Shown: positions 46,868-60,129 of the stretch, piece after piece
Numbering within the stretch: the first letter of the stretch is position 1
Layout: the number at the start of each line of letters is the position of its first letter
Source of the DNA: Hydractinia symbiolongicarpus
Taxonomy: Eukaryota; Cnidaria; Hydrozoa; Anthoathecata; Hydractiniidae
Direction: 5' to 3'
NCBI RefSeq assembly: GCF_029227915.1
Contig: NC_079884.1
Location: forward strand, 27,840,001-27,904,000
Length of the DNA: 64,000 nucleotides
Notes under the pieces: generated by a model
Database searches by the model: none
What the model saw: the letters and a program-made list of their open reading frames with translations, nothing else
What the model was told of the DNA's origin: nothing
Program-made: the position numbers and the translations under genes

Positions 46868-49800
46868 CAATCCTAGCCGTTAGTTCGCGCTGACGAAATA
46901 GAGACAGTTTCAAAAACTACATTTCATTTATTTTCTAACGGTGTCAATCTGTTTGAGTTACAACGGTTGCGTCACATATTCGTACCAACATGTATTTAGT
47001 GATTTTTTTCCGATATTACTAAGTTGTATTGCTTTTAACAGTGAAACGATTGATTGTGGAAATTCATTGATCTGATTCTGGAATGTGACCTTACAAATGT
47101 GATAAATGAGACAATTGGTCTCTAATTAATAACATTCTTCTTAATTTGACATGATTGCTGGAATTCAGCCATTACATTAGCCTCTGTGGTAGCGCTTTAT
47201 TTAAAAATTTAGATAAATAAGAATTTTCTTACTGTGGGACCAATCCTGGCCGTTAGCACGCGCTGAATAAATAGGAACAGTTCCAAAGACTACAATACAT
47301 TGACTTTCTAGCGGCATTAATTCGTTTAAGTTACAAAGATTGCGTCACATATTCGTACCAACATGTATTTAGCGATAGTATTCGGATATTACTAGGTTGC
47401 ATCGCTTTTAACAGTGAAACGGTTGACTGTGGAACTTAATTGAACTGATTCTGGACTGTGACCTTATAAATGTGATAAATGAGCCAATTGGACTCCAAGG
47501 AACAACATTTTTCTTAAGTCGACATGATTGCTGGAATTCAGCGGGTACACTAGGCCGTGTGGTAGCGCTTTATTTAAAAATTCAGATAAATAAATCATTT
47601 TTTACTGTGGGACCAATCCTAGCCGCTAGTTCGCGCTGAAGAAAGACAGACAGTTTCAAAAACTACATTTCAATGACTTTCTAACGGGGTCAATCCGGTT
47701 GAGTTACAACGGTTGCGTCACATATTCGTACCAACATGTATTTAGTGATTTTCTTCCAATATTACTAAGTTGTATTGCTTTTAACAGTGAAACGATTGAC
47801 TGTGAAATTTAATTGAACTGATTCTGGAATGTGACCTTATAAATGTGATAAATGAGCCAATTGGTCTCCAACAAATTACATTCTTCTTAATTTGACATGA
47901 TTGCTGGAATTCAGGGATTATATTAGCCTCGGTGGTAGTGTTTTATTTAAAAATTTAGATAAATAAGTCTTTCCTTACTGTGGGACCAATCCTGGCCGTT
48001 AGCACGCGCTGAATAAATAGGAACAGTTACAAAGACTACATTTTATTTACTTTCTAGCGGTATAAATCCGTTTGAGTTACAACGGTTGCGTCATTTATTC
48101 GTACCAACATGTATTTAGCGATAGTATTCGGATATTACTAGGTTGCATCGATTTTAACAGTGAAACGTTTGACTGTGGGACTTAATTGAACTGATTTTGG
48201 ACTTTGACCTTATAAATGTGATAAATGAGGCAGTTTGACTACAAGAAGTAACATTCTTCTTAATTTGAGATGATTGCTGGAACTCAGCGATTACACTGGG
48301 CGCTGTGGTAGCGCTTTATTAAAGAAATAAGATAAATAAGTCATTTTTTTCTGTGGGACAAATCCTAGTCGTTAGCTCGCGCTGAAGAAGTAGAGACAGT
48401 TTCAAAAACTACATTTCATTGACTTTTTAACGGTGTCAATCCGTTTGAGTTACAACTGTAGCGTCACATATTCGTGACAACATGTATTTAGTGATTTTCT
48501 TCCGATATTACTAAAATGTATTGCTTTTAACAGTGAAACGATTCACTGTGGGAATTAATAGAACTGATTCTGGACTGTGACCTTATAAATGTGATAAATG
48601 AGCCAATTGGTGTCCAAAGAATAACATTCTTCTTAATTTGACATGATTGCTGGAATTAAGCGATTACATTAGTCTCTGTGGTAGCGCTTTATTTCAAAAT
48701 TTAGATAAATAAGTCTTTTCTTACTGTGGGACCAATCCTGGCCGTTAGAACGCGCTGAATAAATAGGAACAGTTCCAAAGACTACATTTCATTGACTTTC
48801 TAGCGGTATAAGTTCGTTTGAGTTACAACGATTTTGTCACATATTCGTACCAACATGAATTTAGCGACAGTATTCAGATATTACTAGGTTGCATCGCTTT
48901 TAACAGTGAAAGGCCTGACTCTGGGACTTAACTGAGCTGATTTTGGACTTTGACCTTGTAAATATGATAAATGAGTCAGTTTGACTACAAGAAATAACAT
49001 TCTTCTTAACTTGACATGATTGCTGGAACTCAGCGATTACACTGGGCACTGTGGTAGCGCTTTGTTGAAAAATTAAGATAAACAAGTCATTTTTTACTGT
49101 GGGACCAATCCTAGCCGTTAGCTCGCGCTGAAGAAATAGAGACTGTTTCAAAAACTACATTTCATTTACTTTCTAACGGTGTCAATCCGTTTGAGTTACA
49201 ACGGTTGCGTCACATATTCGTACCAACATGTATTTAGTGATTTTATTCCGATATTACTAAGTTGTATTGCTTTTAACAGTGAATTGATTGACTGTGGGAA
49301 TTAATAGAACGGATTCTGGACTGTGACCTTATAAATGTGATAAATGAGCCAATTGATCTCCAAGGAATAACATTCTTCTTAATTTGTCATTATTGCCGGA
49401 ATTCATCGATTACATTAGGCTCTGTGGTAGCGCTTTATTTAAAAATTTAGATAAATAAGTCTTTTCTTACTGTGGGACCAATCCTGGCCGTTAACACGCG
49501 CTGAATAAATAGGAACAGTTTCAAAGACTACATTTCATTGACTTTCTAGCAGTATAAATCCGTTTGAGTTACAACGGTTGCGTCACATATTCGTACCAAC
49601 ATGTATTTAGCGATAGTATTCGGATATTACTAGTTTGCATCGATTTCAACAGTGAAACGTTTGACTGTGGGTCATAATTGAACTGATTATGGACTTTGAT
49701 CTTATAAATGTGATAAATGAGCCAGTTTGACTACAAGAAATAACATTCTTCTTAATTTTACATAATTGCTGGAACTTAGCGATTACACTGGGCGCAATGG

Positions 49801-50597
49801 TAGCGCTTTATTAAAAAATTCAGATAAATAAGTCATTTTTTACTGTGGGACAAATCCTAGCCCTTATCGCGCATTGAAGAAATAGAGACTGTTTCAAAAA
49901 CTACATTTTATTGACTTTCTAGCGGCATAAATCTGTTTGAGTTACAACGGTTGCGTCACATATTCGTACCAACATGTATTTAGTGATTTTCTTCCAATAT
50001 TACTAAGTTGTATTCCTTTTAACAGTGATACGATTGACTGTGGGAATTAATTGAACTGATTCTTGACTGTGACCTCATAAATGTGATAAATGAGCCAATT
50101 GGTCTCCAAGGAATAACATTCTTCTTAATTTGACGTGATTGCTGGAATTCAGCGATTACATTAGGCTCTGTTGTTGCGCTTTATTTAAAATTTTAGATAA
50201 ATAAGACTTTTCTTACTGTGGGACCAAACCTGGCCGTTAGCACGCGCTGAACAAATAGGATCTGTTTCAAAGACTACATTTCATTGACTTTCTAGCGGCA
50301 TAATACGTTTGAGTTACAACGGTTGCGTCACATATTCGTACCAACATGTATTTAGCGATAGTATTCGGATATTACTATGTTGCATCGCTTTTAACAGTAA
50401 AACGTTTGACAGTGGCACTTAATTGAACTGATTTTGGACATTGACATTATAAATGTGATAAATGAGCCAATTTGACTACAAGAAATAACAGTCTTCTTAA
50501 TTTGACATGATTGCTGGAACTCAGCGATTACACTGGGCGCTGTGGTAGCGATTTGTTAAAAAAATTAAGATAAATAAGTCATTCTTTACTGTGGGAC
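46868..50597 (+). repeat. 3730-bp ten-unit HOR, copy 2
   Basis: Unit starts are 46955, 47328, 47701, 48074, 48447, 48820, 49193, 49566, 49939 and 50311. It is head-to-tail with copy 1, and reading the two together I noted only some 20-25 differences in 3730 bp (about 99.3-99.4% alike, by eye). Examples: GAAACGCTTGAC near 43687 against GAAACGGTTGAC near 47417; GTGCCAACATG near 44745 against GTGACAACATG near 48475; TTCTTACCAAC near 45861 against TTCGTACCAAC near 49591. Past about 50597 the sequence goes on as the AAATGGAGACAGTTGC type seen at 31490 and 33350, not back to the start of the HOR. Confidence 0.93.
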
Positions 50598-52411
50598 CAA
50601 TCCTAGCCGTTAGTTCGCGTTGAAGAAATGGAGACAGTTGCAAAAACTGCATTTCATTGACTTTCTAACGGTGTCAATCCGTTTAAATTACAACGGTTGC
50701 GTCACATATTCGTACCAACATGTATTTATTGATTTTTTCCAATATTACTAAGTTGTATTGCTTTTAACAGTGAAACGATTGACTGTGGGAATTAATTGAA
50801 CTGATTCTGGACTGTGACTTTATTAATGTGATAAATGAGCCAATTGGTCTCCAAGGAATAATTTTTCTTCTTAATTTGACGTGAGTGCTGGAATTCAGCG
50901 ATTACATTAGGCTCTGTGGTAGCGCTTTATTAAAAAGTTTAGATAAATAAGTCTTTTCTTACTGTGGGACCAATCCTGGCCGTTAGCACGCGCTGAATAA
51001 ATAGGAACAGTTTCAAAGACTACATTTTATTGACTTTGTAGCGGTATAAATCCGTTTGAGTTACAACGGTTGCGTCACATATTTAAAACAACATGTATTT
51101 AGCGATAGTATTCGGATATTACTAGTTTGCATCGATTTTAACAGTGAAACGTTTGACTGTGGGACATAATTGAACTGATTTTGGACTTTGACCTTATAAA
51201 TGTGATAAATGAGCCAGTTTGACTACAAGAAATAACATTCTTCTTAATTTGACATGATTGTTGGAACTCAGCGATTACACTGGGCGCTATGGTGGCGCTT
51301 TATTAAAAAATTCAGATAAATAAGTCATTTTTTACCGTGGGACCAATCCTAGCCGTTATTGCGCATTGAAGAAATAGAGACTGTATCAAAAACTACATTT
51401 TATTGACTTTCTAGCGGCATAAATCCGTTTGAGTTACAACGGTTGCGTCACATATTCGTACCAACATGTATTTAGTGATTTTCTTCCAATATTACTAAGT
51501 TGTATTGCTTTTAAAAGTGAAACGATTGACTGTGGGAATTAATTGACCTGATTCTCGACTGTGACCTCATAAATGTGATAAATGAGCCAATTGGTCTCCA
51601 AGCAATAACATTTTTCTTAATTTGACATGATTGCTGGAATTCAGCGATTACATTAGGCTCTGTTGTAGGGCTTTATTTAAAATTTTAGATAAATAAGACT
51701 TTTCTTACTGTGGGACCAATCCCGGCCGCTAGCACGCGCTGAATAAATAGGATCTGTTTCAAAGACTACATTTCATTGAATTTCTAGCGGCATAATACGT
51801 TTGAGTTACAACGGTTGCGTCACATATTCGTACCGACATGTATTTAGCGATAGTATTCGGATAACACTAGTTTGCATCGATTTTAACAGTGAAACGTTTG
51901 ACTGTGGGACATAATTGAACTGATTTTATTCTTTGCGTTATAAATATGATAAATGAGCTAATTGGTATCCAAGGAATAACATTCTTCTTAATTTGACATG
52001 ATTGTTGGAACTCAGCGATTACACTGGGCGCTATGGTGGCGCTTTATTAACAAATTCAGATAAATAAGTCATTTTTTACTGCGGGACCAATCCTAGCCGT
52101 TATTGCGCATTGAAAAAATAGGGACTGTATTAAAAACTACATTTCATTGACTTTCTAGCGGTATAAATCCGTTTGAGTTACAACGGTTGCGTCACATATT
52201 CGTACCAACATGTATTTAGTGATTTTCTTCCAATATTACTAAGTTATATTGCTTTTAACAGTAAAACGATTGACTGTGGGAATTAATTGAACTGATTCTG
52301 GACTGTGACCTCATAAATGTGATAAATGAGCCAATTGGTCTCCAAGCAATAACATTCTTCTTAATTTGACATGATTGCTGGAATTCAGCGATTACATTAG
52401 GCTCTGTTGTA
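50598..52411 (+). repeat. Segment resembling the 1492-bp HOR and its junction
   Basis: Unit starts are 50685, 51058, 51431, 51803 and 52175. 50685 has the box AAATTACAACGG and 51058 has CATATTTAAAACAACATG, as in 33409/33781 and 34901/35273. Units 50311 and 50685 lie 15784 bp after 34527 and 34901. Unit 51803 has the GGATAACACTAG marker of 23760 and 25248 and a shortened GATTTTATTCTTTGCG. It is a more diverged second copy of the 34.5-36.0 kb material with two extra units. Confidence 0.83.
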
Positions 52412-54650
52412 GCGCTTTATTTAAAATTTTAGATAAATAAGACTTTTCTTACTGTGGGACCAATCCTGGCCGTTAGCACGCGCTGAATGAATAGGATCTG
52501 TTTCAAAGACTACATTTCATTGATTTTCTAGCGGCATAAAACGTTTGAGTTACAACGGTTGCGTCACATATTCGTACCAACATGTACTTAGCGATAGTAT
52601 TCGGATATTACTATGTTTCATCGCTTTTAACAGTGAAACGTTTGACTGTGGGACTTAATTGAACTGATTTTGGACTTTGACATTATAAATGTGATAAATG
52701 AGCCAATTTGACTTCAAGAAATAACAATCTTCTTAATTTGACATGATTGCTGGAACTCAGCGATTACACTGGGCGCTGTGGTAGGGCTTTGTTAAAAAAA
52801 TTAAGATAAATAAGTCATTCTTTACTGTGGGACCAATCCTGGCCGTTAGCACGCGCTGAATAAATAGGAACAGTTTCAAAGACTATATTTCATTGACTTT
52901 CTATCGGCATAAATCTGTTTGAGTTACAACGGTTGCGTCACATATTCGTATCAACATGTATTTAGTTTTTTTTTTTCGATATTACTATGTTGTATCGCTT
53001 TTAACAGTGAAACGATTGACTGTGGGACTTAATTGAACTGATTCAGGACTGTGACCTTGTAAATGTGATAAATGAGCCAATTTGACTCCAAGGAATAACA
53101 TTCTTCTTAATACGACATGATTGCTGGAACTCAGCGATTACACTGGGCGCTGTGGTAGTGCTTTATTTAAAAACTAAGATAAATAAGTCATTTTTTACTG
53201 TGGGACCAATCCTAGCCGTTAGTTCGCGTTGAAGAAATAGAGACAGTTTCAACAATTACATTTCATTGATTGTCTAACGGTGTCAATCTGTTTGAGTTAC
53301 AACGGTTGCGTCACATATTCGTACCAACATGTATTTAGTGTTTTTTTTCCGATATTACTAAGTTGTATCGGTTTTAACAGTGAAACGATGACTGTGGGAC
53401 TTAATTGAACTGATTCTGGACTGTGACCTTACAAATGTGATAAATGAGCCAATTGGTCTCCAAGGAATAACATTCTTCTTAATTTGACATGATTGCTGGA
53501 ATTCAGCCATTACATTAGCCTCCGTGGTAGCGCTTTATTTAAAATTTTAGATAAATAAGACTTTTCTTACTGTGGGACCAATCCTGGCCGTTAGCACGCG
53601 CTGAATGAATAGGATCTGTTTCAAAGACTACATTTCATTGATTTTCTAGCGGCATAAAACGTTTGAGTTACAACGGTTGCGTCACATATTCGTACCAACA
53701 TGTACTTAGCGATAGTATTCGGATATTACTATGTTTCATCGCTTTTAACAGTGAAACGTTTGACTGTGGGACTTAATTGAACTGATTTTGGACTTTGACA
53801 TTATAAATGTGATAAATGAGCCAATTTGACTTCAAGAAATAACAATCTTCTTAATTTGACATGATTGCTGGAACTCAGCGATTACACTGGGCGCTGTGGT
53901 AGGGCTTTGTTAAAAAAATTAAGATAAATAAGTCATTCTTTACTGTGGGACCAATCCTGGCCGTTAGCACGCGCTGAATAAATAGGAACAGTTTCAAAGA
54001 CTATATTTCATTGACTTTCTATCGGCATAAATCTGTTTGAGTTACAACGGTTGCGTCACATATTCGTATCAACATGTATTTAGTTTTTTTTTTTCGATAT
54101 TACTATGTTGTATCGCTTTTAACAGTGAAACGATTGACTGTGGGACTTAATTGAACTGATTCAGGACTGTGACCTTGTAAATGTGATAAATGAGCCAATT
54201 TGACTCCAAGGAATAACATTCTTCTTAATACGACATGATTGCTGGAACTCAGCGATTACACTGGGCGCTGTGGTAGTGCTTTATTTAAAAACTAAGATAA
54301 ATAAGTCATTTTTTACTGTGGGACCAATCCTAGCCGTTAGTTCGCGTTGAAGAAATAGAGACAGTTTCAACAATTACATTTCATTGATTGTCTAACGGTG
54401 TCAATCTGTTTGAGTTACAACGGTTGCGTCACATATTCGTACCAACATGTATTTAGTGTTTTTTTTCCGATATTACTAAGTTGTATCGGTTTTAACAGTG
54501 AAACGATGACTGTGGGACTTAATTGAACTGATTCTGGACTGTGACCTTACAAATGTGATAAATGAGCCAATTGGTCTCCAAGGAATAACATTCTTCTTAA
54601 TTTGACATGATTGCTGGAATTCAGCCATTACATTAGCCTCCGTGGTAGCG
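52412..54650 (+). repeat. 1118-bp three-unit tandem duplication
   Basis: Units 52547, 52921 and 53294 recur at 53665, 54039 and 54412, each 1118 bp later. I saw no difference between the copies over the compared stretch from about 52420 to 53530. The end of copy 2 reads AAAATATTAG where copy 1 reads AAAATTTTAG. The left breakpoint lies in the common GTAGCGCTTTATTTAAAA stretch of an A unit: CATTAGGCTCTG precedes it in copy 1 and CATTAGCCTCCG in copy 2. The trimer is B-with-A-tail, T-run hybrid, then A. The same trimer occurs once, more diverged, at 36018-37134. Confidence 0.92.
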
Positions 54651-55901
54651 CTTTATTTAAAATATTAGATAAATAAGACTTTTCTTACTGTGGGACCAAT
54701 CCTGGCCGTTAGCACGCGCTGAATAAATAGGATCAGTTCCAAAGACTACAATACATTGACTTTCTAGCGGCATTAATCCGTTTAAGCTACAACGATTGCG
54801 TCACGTATGCGTACCAACATGTATTTAGCGATAGTATTCGGATATTACTAGGTTGCATCGCTTTTAACAGTGAAACGTTGGACTGTGGGACTTAATTGAA
54901 CTGATTTTGGTCTTTGACCTTATAAATGTGATAAATGGGCCAGTTTGACTACAAGAACTAACATTCTTCTTAATTTGACATGATTGCTGGAACTCAGCGA
55001 TTACACTGGGCGCTGTGGTAGTGCTTTATTTAAAAACTAAGATAAATAAGTCATTTTTTACTGTGGGACCAATCCTAGCCGTTAGTTCGCGTTGAAGAGA
55101 TAGAGACAGTTTCAACAATTACATTTCATTGATTGTCTAATGGTGTCAATCTGTTTGAGTTACAACGTTTGAGTCACATATTCGTACCAACATGTATTTA
55201 GTGTTTTTTTCCGATATTACTAGGTTGTATCGCTTTTAACAGTGAAACGATTGACTGTGGGACTTAATTGAACTGATTCTGGACTGTGACCTTATAAATG
55301 TGATAAATGAGCCAATTGGTCTCCAAGGAATAACATTCTTCTTCATTTGACATGATTGCTGGAATTCAGCCATTACATTAGCCTCTGTGGTAGCGCTTTA
55401 TTTAAAAATTTAGATAAATAAGACTTTTCTTACTGTGGGACCAATCCTGGCCGTTAGCACGCGCTGAATAAATAGGAACAGTTCCAAAGACTACAATACA
55501 TTGACTTTCAAGTGGCATTAATCCGTTTAAGTTAAAACGATTGCGTCACATATTCGTACCAACATGTATTTAGCGATAGTTATCGGATATTACTAGGTTG
55601 CATCGCTTTTAACAGTGAAAGGCTTGACTCTGGGACTTAACTGAGCTGATTTTGGACTTTGACTTTGTAAATATGATAAATGAGCCAGTTTGATTACAAG
55701 AAATAACATTCTTCTAAACTTGACATGATTGCTGGAACTCAGCGATTATACTGGGCACTGTGGTAGCGCTTTATTAAAAAATTAAGATAAACAAGGCATT
55801 TTTTACTGTTGGACCAATCCAAGCCGTTAGTTCGCGCTGAAGAAATAGAGACAGTTTCAAAAACTACATTTCATTGATTTTCTAACCGTGTCAATCCGTT
55901 T
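54651..55901 (+). repeat. Linking segment, second copy of 37.1-38.2 kb material
   Basis: Unit starts are 54784, 55157 and 55529, lying 17649-17650 bp after 37135, 37507 and 37879. Shared odd features are GCGTCACGTAT in the box region, GATAAATGGGCCAG, ACAACGTTTGAGTCAC and GATAGTTATCGG with AAAGGCTTGACTC. Unit 55529 departs near its end (CCAATCCAAGCCG), leading into the next HOR. Confidence 0.85.
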
Positions 55902-58388
55902 GAGATACAACGGTTGCGTCACATATTCGTACCAACATGTATTTAGTGATTTTTTTCCGATATTACTAAGTTGTATCGCTTTTAACAGTGAAACGATTGA
56001 CTGTGGGACTTAATTGAACTGATTCTGGACTGTGACCTTACAAATGTGATAAATGAGCCAATTGGACTCCAAGGTATAACATTTTTCTTAATTTGACGTG
56101 ATTGCTGGAATTCAGCGATTACATTAGGCTCTGTGGTAGCGCTTTATTTAAAAATCGAGATAATTAACACTTTTCTTACTGTAGGACCAATCCTGGCCGT
56201 TAGCACGCGCTGAATAAATAGGAACAGTTTCAAAGACTACAATACATTGACTTTCTAGCAGTAAAAATCTGTTTGAGTTGTAACGGTTGCGTCACATATT
56301 CGTACCAACATGTATTTAGCGATAGTATTCGGATATTACTAGGTTGCATCGCTTTTAACTGTGAAACGTTTGACTGTGGGACTTAATTGAACTGATTGTG
56401 GAATTTGACATTATAAATGTGATAAATGAGCCCATTTGACTACAAGAACTAACATTCTTCTTAATTTGACATGATTTCTTGAACTCAGCGATTACACTGG
56501 GCGCTGTGGTAGCGCTTTATTAAAGAAATAAAATAAATAAGTCATTTTTTTCTGTGGGACAAATCCTAGTCCTTAGCTCGCGCTGAAGAAGTAGAGACAG
56601 TTTCAAAAACTACATTTCATTTACTTTCCAACGGTGTCAATCCGTTTGAGTTACAACGGTTGCGTCACATATTCGTACCAACATGTATTTAGCGATAGTA
56701 TTCGGATATTACTAGGTTGCATCGCTTTTAACAGTGAAACGCTTGACTGTGGGACTTAATTGAACTGATTTTGGACTTTGACCTTATAAATGTGATAAAT
56801 GAGCCAGTTTGACTACAAGAAATAACACGCGCTGAATAAATAGGATCTGTTCCAAAGACTACATTTCATTGACTTTCTAGCGGCATAAATCCGTTTGAGT
56901 TACAACGGTTGCGTCACATATTCGTACCAACATGTATTTAGCGATAGTATTCGGATATTACTAGGTTGCATCGCTTTTAACTGGGAAACGTTTGACTGTG
57001 GGACTTAATTGAACTGATTGTGGAATTTGACATTATAAATGTGATAAATGAGCCAATTTGACTATAAGAACTAACATTCTTCTTAATTTTACATGATTTC
57101 TTGAACTCAGCGATTACACTGGACGCCGTGGAAGCGTTTTATTAAAAAATTAAGATAAATAAGTCATTCTTTACTGTGGGACCAATCCTAGCCGTTAGTT
57201 CGCGCTGACGAAATAGAGACAGTTTCAAAAACTACATTTCCTTTATTTTCTAACGGTGTCAATCCGTTTGAGTTACAACGGTTGCGTCACATATTCGTAC
57301 CAACATGTATTTAGTGATTTTCTTCCGATATTACTAAGTTGTATTGCATTTAACAGTGAATTGATTGAATGTGGGAATTAATAGAACTGATTCTGGACTG
57401 TGACCTTATTAATGTGATAAATGAGCAAATTGGTGTCCAAAGAATAACATTCTTCTTAATTTGACGTGATTGCTGGAATTAAGCGAGTACACTAGGCCCT
57501 GTGGTAGCGCTTTATTTAAAAATTTAAATAATTAAATCATTTTTTATTGTGGGACCAATCCTAGCCGTTAGTTCGCGCTGAAGGAATACAGACAGTTTCA
57601 AAAACTACATTTCATTGACTTTCTAACGGGGTCAATCTGTTTGAGTTACAACGGTTGCGTCACATGTTCGTACCAACATGTATTTAGTGATTTTCTTCCG
57701 ATATTACTAATTTGTATTGCTTTTAACAGTGAAACGATTGACTGTGGGAATTAATTGAACTGATTCTGGACTGTGACCTGATAAATGTGATAAATGAGCC
57801 AATTGGACTCCAAGGAATAACATTCTTCTTAATTTAACATGATTGCCGGAATTCAGCGATTATATTAGGCTCTGTGGTAGCGCTTTATTTAAAATTTTAG
57901 ATAAATAAGACTTTTCTTACTGTGGGACCAATCCTGGCCGTTAGTACTCGCTGAATGTATAGGATCTGTTCCAAAGACTACATTTCATTGACTTTCTAGC
58001 GGTATAAGTCCGCTTGAGTTACAACGGTTCTGTCACATATTCGTACCAACATGTATTTAGCGATAGTATTCTGATATTACTAGGTTGCATCACTTTTAAC
58101 AGTGAAACGTTTGACTGTGGGACTTAATTGAACTGATTTTGGACTGTGACCTTATAAATGTGATAAATGAGCCAGTTTGACTACAAGAACTAACATTCTT
58201 CTTAATTTGACATGATTGCTTGAACTCAGCGGTTACACTGGGCGCCGTGGTAGCGCTTTATTAAAAAATTAAGATAAATTAGTCATTTTTTACTGTGGGA
58301 CCAATCCAAGCCGTTAGTTCGCGCTGAAGAAATAGAGACAGTTTCAAAAACTACATTTCATTGATTTTCTAACCGTGTCAATCCGTTT
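55902..58388 (+). repeat. 2487-bp HOR, copy 1 (seven units)
   Basis: Unit starts are 55902, 56275, 56648 (249 bp), 56897, 57270, 57643 and 58016. Markers are TCTAACCGTGTCAATCC with GAGATACAACGG at the start, ATAATTAACACTTTTC, GAGTTGTAACGG at 56275, AAAGAAATAAAATAAATAAG, TTAACTGGGAAACG, and GAGTACACTAGGCCCTG in 57270. B-headed units follow one another at 56275, 56648 and 56897, because a full B unit runs directly into a B-headed fused unit there. Confidence 0.9.
56648..56896 (+). repeat. 249-bp fused unit, copy 3 of 4
   Basis: The same B-to-A fusion and junction (AAATAACACGCGCTG, about 56820-56834) as at 38625 and 42603, including the GATCTGTTCC tail. Unlike those, the unit before it (56275) ends in a B-type tail (CCAACGGTGTCAATCC), so a B-headed unit follows a B tail. 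The fused unit was therefore brought into a new neighbourhood. Confidence 0.9.
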
Positions 58389-59134
58389 GAGATACAACGG
58401 TTGCGTCACATATTCGTACCAACATGTATTTAGTGATTTTTTTCCGATATTACTAAGTTGTATCGCTTTTAACAGTGAAACGATTGACTGTGGGACTTAA
58501 TTGAACTGATTCTGGACTGTGACCTTACAAATGTGATAAATGAGCCAATTGGACTCCAAGGTATAACATTCTTCTTAATTTGACGTGATTGCTGGAATTC
58601 AGAGATTACATTAGGCTCTGTGGTAGCGCTTTATTTAAAAATTGAGATAATTAACACTTTTCTTACTGTCGGACCAATCCTGGCCGTTAGCACGCGCTGA
58701 ATAAATAGGAACAGTTTCAAAGACTACAATACATTGACTTTCTAGCAGTAAAAATCTGTTTGAGTTGTAACGGTTGCGTCACATATTCGTACCAACATGT
58801 ATTTAGCGATAGTATTCGGATATTACTAGGTTGCATCGCTTTTAACTGTGAAACGTTTGACTGTGGGACTTAATTGAACTGATTGTGGAATTTGACATTA
58901 TAAATGTGATAAATGAGCCCATTTGACTACAAGAACTAACATTCTTCTTAATTTGACATGATTTCTTGAACTCAGCGATTACACTGGGCGCTGTGGTAGC
59001 GCTTTATTAAAGAAATAAAATAAATAAGTCATTTTTTTCTGTGGGACAAATCCTAGTCGTTAGCTCGCGCTGAAGAAGTAGAGACAGTTTCAAAAACTAC
59101 ATTTCATTTACTTTCCAACGGTGTCAATCCGTTT

Positions 59135-59383
59135 GAGTTACAACGGTTGCGTCACATATTCGTACCAACATGTATTTAGCGATAGTATTCGGATATTACT
59201 AGGTTGTATCGCTTTTAACAGTGAAACGCTTGACTGTGGGACTTAATTGAACTGATTTTGGACTTTGACCTTATAAATGTGATAAATGAGCCAGTTTGAC
59301 TACAAGAAATAACACGCGCTGAATAAATAGGATCTGTTCCAAAGACTACATTTCATTGACTTTCTAGCGGCATAAATCCGTTT
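59135..59383 (+). repeat. 249-bp fused unit, copy 4 of 4
   Basis: Identical in structure to 56648 and 2487 bp after it (junction AAATAACACGCGCTG about 59307-59321). It is the HOR partner of that copy, with GGTTGTATCGC where copy 3 has GGTTGCATCGC. Confidence 0.9.
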
Positions 59384-60129
59384 GAGTTACAACGGTTGCG
59401 TCACATATTCGTACCAACATGTATTTAGCGATAGTATTCGGATATTACTAGGTTGCATCGCTTTTAACTGGGAAACGTTTGACTGTGGGACTTAATTGAA
59501 CTGATTGTGGAATTTGACATTATAAATGTGATAAATGAGCCAATTTGACTATAAGAACTAACATTCTTCTTAATTTGACATGATTTCTTGAACTCAGCGA
59601 TTACACTGGACGCCGTGGAAGCGTTTTATTAAAAAATTAAGATAAATAAGTCATTTTTTACTGTGGGACCAATCCTAGCCGTTAGTTCGCGCTGACGAAA
59701 TAGAGACAGTTTCAAAAACTACATTTCCTTTATTTTCTAACGGTGTCAATCCGTTTGAGTTACAACGGTTGCGTCACATATTCGTACCAACATGTATTTA
59801 GTGATTTTCTTCCGATATTACTAAGTTGTATTGCATTTAACAGTGAATTGATTGAATGTGGGAATTAATAGAACTGATTCTGGACAGTGACCTTATAAAT
59901 GTGATAAATGAGCCAATTGGTCTCCAAGGAATAACATTTTTCTTAATTTGTCATGATTGCCGGAATTCATCAATTACATTAGGCTCTGTGGTAGCGCTTT
60001 ATTTAAAAATTTAGATAAATAAGTCTTTTCTTACTGTGGGACCATTCCTGGCCGTTAGCACGCGCTGAATAAATAGGAACAGTTCCAAAGACTAAATTTC
60101 ATTGACTTTCTAGCGGCGTGAATCCGTTT

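Noticed and set aside
48900-49151. Open reading frame of 83 codons on the - strand
   Set aside because: It lies wholly inside A/B satellite units and is a chance gap in stops. The nearly identical 3730-bp partner near 45170-45421 would carry the same reading only by copying. No protein-like composition or start context supports a gene.
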